Source: Burkholderiales bacterium (lineage in GTDB: Bacteria; Pseudomonadota; Gammaproteobacteria; Burkholderiales; Burkholderiaceae_C). From it: a DNA stretch of 64,000 bases. The notes beneath the pieces are model-generated. The model saw only the letters and a list, made by a program, of their open reading frames with translations. It had not been told where the DNA came from and ran no database searches. The stretch lies in contig JAGWTH010000006.1 of the NCBI GenBank assembly GCA_028868995.1, positions 1 through 64,000 of the forward strand, in the 5' to 3' direction. Shown in pieces: positions 9,246 to 18,204 of this stretch. The first letter of the stretch is position 1; the number at the start of each line of letters is the position of its first letter. A program made the position numbers and the translations under genes.

Positions 9246-9749
9246 TCAGGACTCGGCCAGCAGTTTCTCGATCAGCGCGTGCAGCTCGTTGAAGTCCGGC
9301 TCGCCGACGTAGCGCTTGACGATCTCGCCCTTCTTGTTCACCAGGTAGGAGGTGGGCGTCAGCTGCACCTCGCCCCAGGCCTGGGCCACGGCGCCGGTGT
9401 TGTCGATGGCGACCTCGAAGGGCAGCTTGCGCGTCTGGGTGTAGTTCACCACGTAGCTCGGCGGGTCGTAGCTCATGGCCACGCCGATGTGCTCGTAGCC
9501 CTTCGCGTGGTACTGGTCGTAGGTGGAGACCATCTTGGGCATTTCGGCCACGCAGGTGCTGCAGCTGGTCGCCCAGAAGTTGACCAGGGTGACCTTGCCC
9601 TTGAAGTCCGCGGTGGTCTTCTTCGAACCGTCCAGCAGGACGAAGGTCGTCTGCGGGGCGGTCGCGGACCGGCCCACCATGAAGAAGGCGCTGGCCGCCA
9701 CGATCACCGCGGCCGCCGCGCCCAGGATCCATTGCCTGCGGATCGCCAT
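9246..9749 (-). CDS. TlpA-like thiol-disulfide oxidoreductase
   Basis: This is a membrane-anchored, periplasm-facing thioredoxin-like protein used for disulfide reduction, typically in cytochrome c maturation or copper-centre assembly. The 167-residue protein starts MAIRRQWILGAA with one N-terminal membrane anchor (about residues 8-25). The thioredoxin fold follows, with VNFWATSCSTCVAEMP; the redox CSTC is at residues 63-66. A cis-proline is seen in LTPTSYL. The ATG at 9749 was chosen over an upstream in-frame start 12 codons away because the anchor directly follows it. An FNR-like site lies about 70 bases upstream. The nearby cytochrome genes suggest a role in haem-protein thiol chemistry. 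Confidence 0.9.
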   Translation of the reverse strand: MAIRRQWILGAAAAVIVAASAFFMVGRSATAPQTTFVLLDGSKKTTADFKGKVTLVNFWATSCSTCVAEMPKMVSTYDQYHAKGYEHIGVAMSYDPPSYVVNYTQTRKLPFEVAIDNTGAVAQAWGEVQLTPTSYLVNKKGEIVKRYVGEPDFNELHALIEKLLAES

Positions 9750-9793
9750 GTGTGCTCTGCCTTCGGCCGCCGGGAGGCAGCCCATGAGCGTTG

Positions 9794-9834
9794 ATTTTCG
9801 CCCAGGCGGGAAGTTCCTGCCTGATCCGGGTCAA
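9794..9834 (-). promoter_or_regulatory. Possible FNR/Anr-type site and -10 for the TlpA-like gene
   Basis: CTGAT-CCGG-GTCAA (9821-9834) matches the FNR-family pattern TTGAT-N4-ATCAA at 8 of 10 positions. On the minus strand, GAAAAT at 9799-9794 fits a weak -10. Its start point near 9787 would put the site centre about 41 bases upstream, the usual class II activator position. This is a pattern match only. Confidence 0.4.
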
Positions 9835-9844
9835 GCGACCGGTG

Positions 9845-10579
9845 TCAGGCGCAGGCGGCCAGGAGGGTGGTCAGCTCCGCGGGGGCGCTGACCATGGGGT
9901 CGTGGCCGGTGGCCAGCTCCAGCACCCGGGCGCCGCCCCCGCCCTTCCAGGCGCCGTCCCAGAAGTTGGCATCGCGAACGCGCGGACGGATGGAGTCGAT
10001 GGTGCCCAGGCGCGGGTTGACGCAGTCGATGAAGGTGCGCGGCACGGCGGCCACCTGCTTCGGGTCGAACTGCAGCGGCGCCTGGTAGGTGTGGCCCGGG
10101 TGCGGCGTCTGCCGGCGCCGGACCCAGGCGTGGTCCCCGGCCGCCAGCCCGAACACCGCGGGGTCCGGCGGCGGGAAGCTGAAGTCGGGCGAGGCCTGGG
10201 CGGCGGCCAGGCGGGCTTCGCGCGTGGCGCTCGCGTGGGTGCTGCTCCAGCTTTCGCCGGGACGGGGCACCACGGCGTCGACGTAGACCAGGTGCTTCAG
10301 GCGCCCCGGCATGCGGTCGGCGAGGGCCGTGCCGATCATGCCGGCGTACGAGTGGACCGCCAGCACCACCTGCTGCAGTTCCTCCGCCTCGATCAGGTTC
10401 GCCACGTCGGCGATGTGGGTCTCCAGCGTGATCGCCGGCGACATCAGGTGGACCCGCTCGCCCACGCCGGTGAGCGTCGGCGCGAACGCGCGGTGACCCT
10501 GCGCGTGCAGGGCATCGACCACCTGCCGCCAGCACCAGCCACCGTGCCAGGCGCCGTGCACCAGAACGAAATCGGCCAT
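9845..10579 (-). CDS. Alpha/beta-fold hydrolase (HNL/esterase-like)
   Basis: The 244-residue protein belongs to the alpha/beta hydrolase group that includes plant methyl-esterases and hydroxynitrile lyases. It opens FVLVHGAWHGGWCWRQV (oxyanion region HGAWHGG). The nucleophile Ser is in AVHSYAGM, and the C-terminal His is in ATGHDPMVS. The nucleophile elbow has Val where Gly is usual, but the Ser and following Gly remain. It is a cytoplasmic enzyme with no signal peptide. Its ATG overlaps the stop of the upstream CoA-transferase gene (TGATG), so the two form one operon and may act on the same acyl-CoA or ester substrate. The substrate is unknown. Confidence 0.88.
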   Translation of the reverse strand: MADFVLVHGAWHGGWCWRQVVDALHAQGHRAFAPTLTGVGERVHLMSPAITLETHIADVANLIEAEELQQVVLAVHSYAGMIGTALADRMPGRLKHLVYVDAVVPRPGESWSSTHASATREARLAAAQASPDFSFPPPDPAVFGLAAGDHAWVRRRQTPHPGHTYQAPLQFDPKQVAAVPRTFIDCVNPRLGTIDSIRPRVRDANFWDGAWKGGGGARVLELATGHDPMVSAPAELTTLLAACA

Positions 10580-11814
10580 CAGATCACCTCCTGCGCGCGC
10601 AGCGACGCGATGCGCGCATCATCCCATCCCAGCACCTCGCGCAGCACTTCCTCGGTGTGCTGCCCCAGCAGCGGCGGCGGCAGGTCGGTGCGCACCGGGG
10701 TGCCGCCGAGCTTGATCGGGCTGGCCACCAGGTTCATCGGGCCGGCCAGCGGATGCTGCCACTGGTGGACCATGCCCCGCGCGCGCACCTGCGGGTCGGC
10801 GAACACCTCGGCCAGGTTGTTGATCGCGCCGCAGGGCACCTTGGCGGCCTCCAGCGCGGCCAGCCAGTCGGCCTTGCCGCGCGATTTCAGAATCGTCTCC
10901 AGCAGCGGCACCAGCTCGCCGCGGTTGCGCACGCGGTCCTGGTTCCGGGTGAAGCGCGGGTCGGCGGCGAGCTCGGGCCGCCCGGCGACCTGGCAGAACT
11001 TCGCGAACTGCCCGTCGTTGCCCACGGCCAGGATGACGTGGTCCTTGCTCCCGTCGGCGGCCGGAGCGACCTCGAACACCTGGTAGGGCACGATGTTCTG
11101 GTGCGCGTTGCCGGCGCGGCCCGGCACCTTGCCGCTCACCAGGTAGTTGGCGCCGAGGTTGGCGAGCATGGCCACCTGCGCATCGAGCAAGGCCATGTCC
11201 AGGTGCTGGCCCTCGCCCGTGCGCTCGGCGTGGCGCAGCGCGGCCAGGATGCCGACGCTGGAATACATGCCGGTGAACAGGTCGGCCACCGCGACGCCGA
11301 CCTTCTGCGGCCCGCCGCCCAGGTCGTCGCGCTCGCCGGTGATGCTCATGAGGCCGCCCATGCCCTGGACCGCGTAGTCGTAGCCGGCGCGCTCGCGGTA
11401 GGGCCCGGTCTGGCCGAACCCGGTGACGCTGCAGTACACGATGGCCGGGTTGATCGCCCGGATCGACGCGTAGTCCAGCCCGTAGCGGGCCATGTCGCCG
11501 ACCTTGAAGTTCTCCACGAACACGTGGCAGTGCCGCGCCAGCTCGCGCACCAGGGCCTGCCCCTCGGGCCGGGCGATGTCGCAGGTCAGCGAGCGCTTGT
11601 TGCGGTTGGTCCCCAGGTAGTAGGCGGCCTCGGCCGTGTCCCGGCCCTCGCCGTCCTTCAGGAAGGGCGGGCCCCAGGTTCGGGTGTCGTCGCCCGTGCC
11701 GGGGCGTTCGATCTTGATCACGTCCGCGCCCAGGTCGGCCAGGGTCTGGGTGCACCAGGGGCCGGCCAGCACGCGGGAGAGGTCCAGCACGCGGATTCCG
11801 TCGAGAGCGTTCAT
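10579..11814 (-). CDS. CaiB/BaiF-family CoA-transferase
   Basis: This is a class III CoA-transferase that moves CoA between acyl-CoA and a free acid. The 411-residue protein has family length. It starts MNALDGIRVLDLSRVLAGPW and contains DLGADVIKIERPG, LLGTNRNKRS-like residues and the MALLDAQVAML segment with the presumed catalytic Asp. The ATG at 11814 is the family start; the longer upstream reading crosses the divergent MFS gene and is rejected. The MFS transporter gene diverges 75 bases away, so import and CoA activation of one organic acid is a reasonable guess but unproven. Confidence 0.93.
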   Translation of the reverse strand: MNALDGIRVLDLSRVLAGPWCTQTLADLGADVIKIERPGTGDDTRTWGPPFLKDGEGRDTAEAAYYLGTNRNKRSLTCDIARPEGQALVRELARHCHVFVENFKVGDMARYGLDYASIRAINPAIVYCSVTGFGQTGPYRERAGYDYAVQGMGGLMSITGERDDLGGGPQKVGVAVADLFTGMYSSVGILAALRHAERTGEGQHLDMALLDAQVAMLANLGANYLVSGKVPGRAGNAHQNIVPYQVFEVAPAADGSKDHVILAVGNDGQFAKFCQVAGRPELAADPRFTRNQDRVRNRGELVPLLETILKSRGKADWLAALEAAKVPCGAINNLAEVFADPQVRARGMVHQWQHPLAGPMNLVASPIKLGGTPVRTDLPPPLLGQHTEEVLREVLGWDDARIASLRAQEVI

Positions 11815-11889
11815 GGGCTCGATTATCGGTTTCCCGATAATGGGGGGCAGCGTCCCGGAAGGGGACGCCCTCCTTCCTCCAGAGATCCC

Positions 11890-13110
11890 ATGTCCCTGCT
11901 CGATCGCCGCCAGGCGGTGGTGGTGTTCCTCGCCTTCGCGTTCGCGTACTTCTTCGCCGCCGTGCTGCGCGCCATCACGGCGACGCTGTCGCCCGTGCTC
12001 ACCGCGGAGTTCCACCTCGCCGCGGGCGACCTCGGCCTGCTGGCCGGCGGCTACTTCCTCGGCTTCGCCCTGATCCAGCTGCCGCTGGGCACCTGGCTGG
12101 ACCGCCACGGGCCGCTGAAGGTGAACCTACGCTTCGTGGCGCTGGCGGTGGCGGGCTGCGTCGCCTTCGCGGTGGCGCAGAGCTTCGGCTGGCTGCTGGC
12201 GGCGCGCGTGCTGTGCGGCGTGGGGGTGAGCTCCTGCCTGATGGCGCCGCTCACGGGCTTCCGCCGCTGGTTCACGCCGGCGGTGCAGCTGCGCACCAAC
12301 TCCTGGATGCTGATGACGGGTTCGCTGGGCATGGTCGCCTCGACGCTGCCGGTGCAATGGCTGCTGCCGCAGGTGGGCTGGCGGCCGCTGTTCTGGGGCC
12401 TGGCGGTGCTCATGGCCCTGTCCATGCTGATCATCGCGTGGCGCGTGCCCGACTGGTCCACCGAGGACGCGACCGGCGGGCCGCGCGGCAGCTACGCGCC
12501 GGTGTGGCGGCATCCGTATTTCTGGCAGATGGCGCCGGTGGGCTTCTTCAGCTACGGCGGCATGATCGCCGTGCAGTCGCTGTGGGCCGGGCCCTGGCTC
12601 TCGCGCGTGGCGGGCTGGGACCCGGTGGCCGCCGCCGGCGGCCTGTTCACCATCAACCTGTCCATGCTGGCGACCTTCTGGGTCTGGGGCCTGGTGAACC
12701 CCTGGCTGCAGCGCCGCGGCATCGTCACCGACCGCCTGATCGCCTGGGGCCTGCCCCTGAGCTTCGTGGCGCTGGGACTGCTGATCGCGCTCGGGCCAGC
12801 CGCCGGCGCCGGCGTGCTCGCCTTCTTCTGCGTGAGCAGCACCTTCGTCTCGCTGGCCCAGCCGGCCGTCGGGATGGTGTTCCCCGCCTCGCTGGCGGGC
12901 CGGGCCCTGTCGGCGTACAACCTGGTGATCTTCGTCGGGGTGTTCGTGGTCCAGTGGGGCATCGGCCTGCTGGTCGACGCCTTCCGGGCCGCCGGCTGGA
13001 CCGAGGTGGCGGCCTTCCGGGGCGCCTTCGGTGTCTTCCTCGCCACGAGCATGCTGTCCTACGCCTGGTTCCTGCGGGCCGCAAGCCATAATCACAGGCA
13101 TCGCCCATGA
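11890..13110 (+). CDS. MFS transporter
   Basis: The 406-residue protein is a 12-helix major facilitator superfamily permease of the inner membrane. The conserved loop 2-3 motif is seen as GTWLDRHGPLKV (G-x-x-x-D-R-x-G). Hydrophobic segments alternate with short polar loops along the whole length. The ATG at 11890 follows AGAGATCCC. Its last 4 bases overlap the start of the IIA-Man gene (ATGA), so the transporter is translated with the PTS genes. It diverges from the CoA-transferase gene. The substrate is not predictable from sequence; an organic acid or sugar is most likely. Confidence 0.9.
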   Translation: MSLLDRRQAVVVFLAFAFAYFFAAVLRAITATLSPVLTAEFHLAAGDLGLLAGGYFLGFALIQLPLGTWLDRHGPLKVNLRFVALAVAGCVAFAVAQSFGWLLAARVLCGVGVSSCLMAPLTGFRRWFTPAVQLRTNSWMLMTGSLGMVASTLPVQWLLPQVGWRPLFWGLAVLMALSMLIIAWRVPDWSTEDATGGPRGSYAPVWRHPYFWQMAPVGFFSYGGMIAVQSLWAGPWLSRVAGWDPVAAAGGLFTINLSMLATFWVWGLVNPWLQRRGIVTDRLIAWGLPLSFVALGLLIALGPAAGAGVLAFFCVSSTFVSLAQPAVGMVFPASLAGRALSAYNLVIFVGVFVVQWGIGLLVDAFRAAGWTEVAAFRGAFGVFLATSMLSYAWFLRAASHNHRHRP

Positions 13111-13562
13111 ACGCCATCCTGCTGATCGCCCACGCCCCGCTGGCCAACGCCCTGCGGCAGTGCGCGCTGCACGTGTTCCCCGACTGCGGCAGCACGGTGA
13201 TGGCGATCGACGTGCAGCCCAACCTGTCGCCGGAGGAGACCCTCGGCGCGGCGCGCATCGCGCTGGACCAGCTCTCCCGCCTGCCGCAGGTCAAGGGGGT
13301 GCTGGTGCTCGCCGACATCTTCGGCGCCACGCCCAGCAACGTCGCCCAGAAGCTGGTGGACGGCGTGAGTTCGCGCCTGATCACCGGGGTGAACCTGCCC
13401 ATGCTGCTGCGCGCGGTGACCTACCGCAACGAGCCGCTGGACGCTCTGGTGTCGCGCGCGGTCACCGGCGGCACGCAGGGCGTCATGCAGGTGGCGATCA
13501 CCGCGCCGCAGAACCAGGCCCGACGCAACCATGATCAGGAAAAACACGACCATCAGCAATAA
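13107..13562 (+). CDS. PTS system mannose-type IIA protein
   Basis: This is a stand-alone phosphocarrier of the mannose/fructose IIA family. The 151-residue protein begins MNAILLIAHAPLANAL, with the phosphorylated His at residue 9, and has the ADIFGATPSNVA segment typical of IIA-Man. The C-terminus is a short His/Gln/Asp-rich tail that is partly the overlap region. It overlaps the MFS gene by 4 bases and the HPr gene by 32 bases in a different frame. No IIB, IIC or IID partner is present, so the role is regulatory rather than sugar uptake, as known for proteobacterial incomplete PTS. Confidence 0.93.
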   Translation: MNAILLIAHAPLANALRQCALHVFPDCGSTVMAIDVQPNLSPEETLGAARIALDQLSRLPQVKGVLVLADIFGATPSNVAQKLVDGVSSRLITGVNLPMLLRAVTYRNEPLDALVSRAVTGGTQGVMQVAITAPQNQARRNHDQEKHDHQQ

Positions 13563-13800
13563 GCTGGGACTGCACGCACGCGCCTCCGCCAAGCTCACCA
13601 AGCTGGCCGGCAGCTACCCCTGCGAGGTGTGGCTCAGCCGCGGCGAGCGCCGGGTCAACGCCAAGAGCATCATGGGCGTGATGATGCTGGCCGCCGGCAT
13701 CGGCGCCGAGGTCACGCTGGAGACCAACGGCCAGCGCGAGGAGGAGGCCATGGAGGCCCTGCTGGCGCTGATCGCCGACAAGTTCGGCGAAGGCGAATGA
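13531..13800 (+). CDS. ptsH: Phosphocarrier protein HPr
   Basis: HPr carries phosphate from enzyme I to IIA. The 89-residue protein has the active-site His15 in NKLGLHARAS and a Ser46 in VNAKSIMGVMML, the position that HPr kinase/phosphorylase modifies in species that have HprK. Many Burkholderiales do; hprK is not in this window. The gene starts 32 bases inside the IIA-Man gene and ends 15 bases before ptsI, which fixes the three as one transcript. Confidence 0.96.
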   Translation: MIRKNTTISNKLGLHARASAKLTKLAGSYPCEVWLSRGERRVNAKSIMGVMMLAAGIGAEVTLETNGQREEEAMEALLALIADKFGEGE

Positions 13801-13815
13801 GGTGAGGGACCCGGG

Positions 13816-15585
13816 ATGACCTTCTCGATCCATGGCATCGCCGTCGCCCGCGGGATCGCGATCGGGCGGGCCGTCGTCATGGGGTCCGGCCGGGCCGACG
13901 TCGCCCATTACTTCATCGAGCCGGCCCAGGTGCCCGCGGAGATCGAACGCATCCGCGCCGGCCGCAACGCGGTGGTCGACGAGATCCACCGGCTGCAGCA
14001 GACCATCGCGGCCATGGGGCCCAAGGAGGCGCCGCACGAGCTGTCGGCGCTGCTGGACGTGCACCTCATGCTGCTGCAGGACGAGGAGCTGATCGCCGGC
14101 ATCAAGCGCTGGATCTCCGACCGCCTCTACAACGCCGAATGGGCGCTCACCACGCAGCTGGAAGTGCTGTCGCGCCAGTTCGACGAGATGGAGGACGACT
14201 ACCTGCGCGAGCGCAAGGCCGACCTCGAGCAGGTGGCCGAGCGCATCCTGCGCTACATGAAGGGCATGGGCTCGCCGGTGGCGCAGCCGCCGGCGCCCAG
14301 GCGAAAGACCGCGCAGGACCTGCTGCTGGACGACAGCGTCGACGTGCCGCTGGTGCTGGTGGCGCACGACCTCTCGCCCGCGGACATGCTGCAGTTCAAG
14401 CAGAGCGTGTTCGCCGGCTTCGTCACCGACGTGGGCGGCAAGACCTCGCACACCGCCATCGTGGCGCGCAGCCTCGACATCCCGGCGGTGGTGGGCGCGC
14501 GCTCGGCCAGCGGCCTGGTCCGCCAGGACGACTGGGTGGTCATCGACGGCGACGCCGGAGTGATGATCGTCGACCCCTCGCCCATCATCCTGGCGGAGTA
14601 CGGCTTCAAGCAGCGGCAGGCGGAGCTGGAGCGCGGCCGGCTCAACCGCCTGCGCCACACGCCGGCGGTCACGCTGGACGGCCAGAAGGTGGAGCTGCTC
14701 GCCAACATCGAACTGCCCGACGACGCCGACGCCGCGCTGCAGGCCGGCGCCGTGGGCGTGGGCCTGTTCCGCAGCGAGTTCCTGTTCATGGGCCGCCACG
14801 GCGACATGCCCGACGAGGAGGAACAATACCTCGCCTACCGGCGCGCGGTGGAAGGCATGCAGGGCCTGCCCGTGACCATCCGCACGCTGGACGTCGGCGC
14901 CGACAAGCCCCTGGACGAGCTCGCGCGCGACGCGGCGCACCTGAACCCCGCCCTGGGCCTGCGCGCGATCCGCTGGAGCCTGGCGGAGCCGGAGATGTTC
15001 CGCACCCAGCTGCGCGCCATCCTGCGGGCGGCGGCGCACGGGCGGGTGAACCTGCTGGTGCCCATGATCGCGCACGCCAGCGAGATCCGGCAGACGCTGT
15101 CGCTGATCGACTTCGCGCGCGCCGAACTGGATAACCGCGGCGAGGCCTACGGCCAGGTGCCGGTGGGCGCGATGATCGAGATCCCGGCGGCGGCGCTGTC
15201 CCTGCGCACCTTCCTCAGGTACTTCGACTTCCTGTCCATCGGGACCAACGACCTGATCCAGTACACGCTGGCCATCGACCGGGCCGACGAATCGGTGGCG
15301 CACCTGTACGACCCGGCCCATCCCGCGGTGCTGCGCCTGGTCGCCGACACGATCGCCGAATGCCGGCGCCAGGGCAAGCCGATCAGCGTGTGCGGCGAGA
15401 TGGCGGGCGACACGCAGTTCACCCGCCTGCTGCTGGGCCTCGGCCTGCGCAGCTTCTCGATGCACCCGGCGCAGATCCTCGCGGTCAAGCAGGAGGTGCT
15501 GCGCGCCGACGTGGGCCGGCTCGAGGCCTGGGCGCGCGAAGTCGTGGAGTCGGACGAGCCGGCCGGGCGGCTCGGCGCGGGATAG
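13816..15585 (+). CDS. ptsI: PTS enzyme I (phosphoenolpyruvate-protein phosphotransferase)
   Basis: Enzyme I autophosphorylates on His with PEP and passes the phosphate to HPr. The 589-residue protein contains the N-terminal HPr-binding domain, the phosphohistidine site GGKTSHTAIVARS with His212, and the TIM-barrel PEP domain with FRSEFLFMGR, the LDVGADK metal region and SVCGEMAGD with Cys526. The family length is normal (about 575-590). No GAF domain is fused, so this is the sugar-PTS form rather than the nitrogen form PtsP. The gene ends 6 bases from the convergent transporter gene. Confidence 0.96.
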   Translation: MTFSIHGIAVARGIAIGRAVVMGSGRADVAHYFIEPAQVPAEIERIRAGRNAVVDEIHRLQQTIAAMGPKEAPHELSALLDVHLMLLQDEELIAGIKRWISDRLYNAEWALTTQLEVLSRQFDEMEDDYLRERKADLEQVAERILRYMKGMGSPVAQPPAPRRKTAQDLLLDDSVDVPLVLVAHDLSPADMLQFKQSVFAGFVTDVGGKTSHTAIVARSLDIPAVVGARSASGLVRQDDWVVIDGDAGVMIVDPSPIILAEYGFKQRQAELERGRLNRLRHTPAVTLDGQKVELLANIELPDDADAALQAGAVGVGLFRSEFLFMGRHGDMPDEEEQYLAYRRAVEGMQGLPVTIRTLDVGADKPLDELARDAAHLNPALGLRAIRWSLAEPEMFRTQLRAILRAAAHGRVNLLVPMIAHASEIRQTLSLIDFARAELDNRGEAYGQVPVGAMIEIPAAALSLRTFLRYFDFLSIGTNDLIQYTLAIDRADESVAHLYDPAHPAVLRLVADTIAECRRQGKPISVCGEMAGDTQFTRLLLGLGLRSFSMHPAQILAVKQEVLRADVGRLEAWAREVVESDEPAGRLGAG

Positions 15586-15591
15586 CGTCCG

Positions 15592-16413
15592 TCAACGTGC
15601 CCGCGTCCCCACGACGGCGGCGCCGATGATCAGCGCCGCGGCCAGCGCGATCGCGCCGGTGAAGGGGCGGCCGGTGACCAGCACCAGCAGGCTGGTGGAG
15701 GCGAGCGGCGTGAGGTAGCTGAGGATGCCGATGTGGCGCGCGTCGCCGGCCTTCAGCGCCTTGTCCCACAGGAAGAAGGCCGCGCCCAGCGGACCCAGGC
15801 CCATCAGGGCCAGCAGCAGCCAGTCACGCCCGCCGAGCGCCGGCGTCGGCTCCAGCAGGACGTGGCAGGCGAGCGACAGCAGGCCCGACACCAGGCCGAA
15901 CAGGCCGATGGCCGCCGTGGGGAAGGCCGGCACACGCCGCGTCCACAGCGAGTAGCTGGCCCAGATGAAGGCCGACCCCAGGGCGGGCAGGTAGCCCCAG
16001 GACCAGGCGCCGCTGGCGCCGCCCCCGCCCAGGATCGCGATCGCCGCGCCGGCGAATCCCGCCAGCGCCGCCAGCACGTGCGCGGCCTTCAGCCGCAGGC
16101 CGGGCAGGAACACCGGCGCCAGCACCACGATGAACAGCGGCCAGAGGTAGTTGACCAGGTTGGCCTCCACCGGCGGCGCCATGCGCAGCGCGATGAACAG
16201 CAGGAAGTGGAAGCCGAACAGCCCGTAGACGCCCAGCGCCAGGGTGCGCGGCGGCACGCGCCACTGGCGCGCGAGCGGCCAGGCCGGCACGCTGCCGATC
16301 AGGAGGGCGATGCCCGTGAGCAGGAAGGGCGGCACGTGCTTCAAGGCCACGCCCAGCGAGGCCAGGCAGGCCCACAGGGCGATGGCGCCGAGCGCGTAGA
16401 GGTTGGGGTGCAT
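15592..16413 (-). CDS. EamA/DMT-family transporter
   Basis: The 273-residue protein is an inner-membrane drug/metabolite-superfamily permease with about ten hydrophobic helices and two EamA repeats. The second begins near WGYLPALGSAFIWASYSLW. The ATG at 16413 begins MHPNLYALGAIALW, where the first helix starts; an upstream in-frame start adds 20 charged residues and is rejected. It is convergent with ptsI at 6 bases and lies 31 bases beyond the lipA stop on the same strand. The gene order gives no substrate. Confidence 0.88.
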   Translation of the reverse strand: MHPNLYALGAIALWACLASLGVALKHVPPFLLTGIALLIGSVPAWPLARQWRVPPRTLALGVYGLFGFHFLLFIALRMAPPVEANLVNYLWPLFIVVLAPVFLPGLRLKAAHVLAALAGFAGAAIAILGGGGASGAWSWGYLPALGSAFIWASYSLWTRRVPAFPTAAIGLFGLVSGLLSLACHVLLEPTPALGGRDWLLLALMGLGPLGAAFFLWDKALKAGDARHIGILSYLTPLASTSLLVLVTGRPFTGAIALAAALIIGAAVVGTRAR

Positions 16414-16444
16414 GGCGCGCGAGGATACCCGCGCGCGGATCACG

Positions 16445-17437
16445 TCACGCGCCGACGGGCACGCCGGCGGCATGCGCCTGCTGGTCGGCGTGGTAGGAGC
16501 TGCGCACCATCGCGCCGACGGCTGCGTGGGTGAAGCCCATCTCGTAGGCCTTCTGCTCGAACATCCGGAAGGTGTCCGGGTGCACGTAGCGGCGCACCGG
16601 CAGGTGCGAGTTGGACGGAGCGAGGTACTGGCCGATGGTCAGCATGTCGATGTCGTGGGCGCGCATGTCGCGCATCACCTCGAGGATTTCCTCGTCGGTC
16701 TCGCCCAGGCCCACCATCAGGCCGCTCTTGGTCGGCACCTTCGGGTGCAGGGCCTTGAACTTCTTCAGCAGGTTCAGGCTGAAGCGGTAGTCGGAGCCCG
16801 GCCGCGCTTCCCGGTACAGGCGCGGGATGGTCTCCAGGTTGTGGTTCATCACGTCCGGCGGCGCCGCCTTCAGGATCTCCAGCGCGCGGTCGTCGCGACC
16901 GCGGAAGTCGGGCACCAGGACCTCGATGGTGGTCTGCGGCGACAGCTCGCGGGTCTTGCGGATGCACTCGACGAAATGGCCGGCGCCGCCGTCGCGCAGG
17001 TCGTCGCGGTCGACGCTGGTGATCACCACGTACTTCAGCCGCAGCGCCGCGATGGTCTTCGCCAGGTTCTCCGGTTCGTTCGCGTCCAGCGGGTCGGGGC
17101 GGCCGTGGCCCACGTCGCAGAACGGGCAGCGGCGGGTGCACTTGTCGCCCATGATCATGAAGGTCGCCGTGCCCTTGCCGAAGCATTCGCCGATGTTGGG
17201 GCAGGAGGCTTCCTCGCAGACCGTGTGCAGCTTGTGCTCGCGCAGGATCTGCTTGATTTCGTAAAAGCGGGAGCTGGCCGAGCCCGCCTTCACGCGGATC
17301 CACTCGGGCTTCTTCAGGACCTCGCCGGGCTCCACTTTCACCGGGATGCGCGAGAGCTTGGCCGCGGCCTTCTGCTTGGCGCCGGCCTGGTAGTCCTCGA
17401 CGGATTGCGCCTCGCGCACGATGTGGGTGGAGCTCAT
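16445..17437 (-). CDS. lipA: Lipoyl synthase
   Basis: LipA is a radical-SAM enzyme that inserts two sulfurs into octanoyl-protein to make lipoate on E2 subunits and GcvH. The 330-residue protein has the auxiliary cluster motif with Cys74, Cys79 and Cys85 ([12 protein letters not shown]) and the radical-SAM CxxxCxxC at Cys100, Cys104 and Cys107 (CTRRCPFC). The C-terminal region with [15 protein letters not shown] carries the Ser that ligates the auxiliary cluster (RSSYHA). It lies 92 bases after lipB on the same strand, with a palindromic repeat between them. Confidence 0.97.
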   Translation of the reverse strand: MSSTHIVREAQSVEDYQAGAKQKAAAKLSRIPVKVEPGEVLKKPEWIRVKAGSASSRFYEIKQILREHKLHTVCEEASCPNIGECFGKGTATFMIMGDKCTRRCPFCDVGHGRPDPLDANEPENLAKTIAALRLKYVVITSVDRDDLRDGGAGHFVECIRKTRELSPQTTIEVLVPDFRGRDDRALEILKAAPPDVMNHNLETIPRLYREARPGSDYRFSLNLLKKFKALHPKVPTKSGLMVGLGETDEEILEVMRDMRAHDIDMLTIGQYLAPSNSHLPVRRYVHPDTFRMFEQKAYEMGFTHAAVGAMVRSSYHADQQAHAAGVPVGA

Positions 17438-17479
17438 GGGTTCCGAACCTTTCGCCGAGCCGCCTCAAGAAAGGTTCGC

Positions 17480-17522
17480 GCCCCCTCGGGGGGCAGAGAG
17501 CGATAGCGAACGTGGGGGCTCA
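17480..17522. repeat. GC-rich dispersed palindrome between lipB and lipA
   Basis: GCCCCCTCGGGGGGC forms a short hairpin, and an imperfect copy of the outer CCCC...GGGG arms recurs at 17513-17520 (GTGGGGGC). The arrangement, with AGCGATAGCGAACG between the arms, resembles intergenic repeats I know to be common across Comamonadaceae genomes. A genome-wide count would confirm this. It lies wholly in the 92-base gap. Confidence 0.55.
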
Positions 17523-17529
17523 TCTTGTT

Positions 17530-18204
17530 TCAGGGGGCCAGCAGCGCCTCGAGCTTGTGGCCCAGGCGGGCGGCGGCCTCGTTCCAGGTGGTGGAAACGC
17601 CGATTGTAGAAAGGTCGACCGTCGTGAGGCCTGCGTAACCGCAAGGGTTGATCCGTTCGAAGGGTTGCAGGTCCATCGCCACGTTGAGCGCCAGGCCGTG
17701 GTAGGTGCAGTGGCGGCTCACCTTGATGCCCAGGGCGGCGATCTTGCCGAGGCCGGTGAAGTCGATCGCTGCGGCGCCCCCGCCGGAAGGCGACAGGCGG
17801 GCATGCGAGAAGGGGTCGTCGAGGCGCACGTAGATGCCCGGTGCGCCGCGCACGCGGTGGCCGGTCACGCCGTAGTCGGCCAGGGTGCGGATCACCGCCT
17901 CCTCCAGCCGGTACACGTACTCCTTGACGAAGTAGCCCGCGAGCTGCAGGTCCAGCAGCGGATAGGCCACCACCTGGCCGGGGCCGTGGTAGGTGACCTG
18001 GCCGCCGCGGTTGGTGGGGACCACGGGAATCGCGCCCGGTGCGAGCAGGTGGTCCGCCTTGCCGGCCAGCCCCTGCGTGAACACCGGCGGGTGCTCGCAC
18101 AGCCACAGTTCGTCGGGCGTGTCCGGGGTGCGGCCCTGCGTGAAGGCCGCCATGGCCTGGTACGTGGGCAGGTACTCGACCCGCCCCAATACCTTCACCA
18201 GCAT
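17530..18204 (-). CDS. lipB: Octanoyl-[acyl-carrier-protein]:protein N-octanoyltransferase
   Basis: LipB moves octanoate from ACP to lipoyl domains, the step before LipA. The 224-residue protein has [19 protein letters not shown], the catalytic Lys in [12 protein letters not shown] and the catalytic Cys in INPCGYAGL. Family length is 210-240 residues. The ATG at 18204 directly abuts the stop of the DUF493 gene with no gap, so translation is coupled. No stand-alone ligase LplA is present in this window. Confidence 0.96.
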   Translation of the reverse strand: MLVKVLGRVEYLPTYQAMAAFTQGRTPDTPDELWLCEHPPVFTQGLAGKADHLLAPGAIPVVPTNRGGQVTYHGPGQVVAYPLLDLQLAGYFVKEYVYRLEEAVIRTLADYGVTGHRVRGAPGIYVRLDDPFSHARLSPSGGGAAAIDFTGLGKIAALGIKVSRHCTYHGLALNVAMDLQPFERINPCGYAGLTTVDLSTIGVSTTWNEAAARLGHKLEALLAP

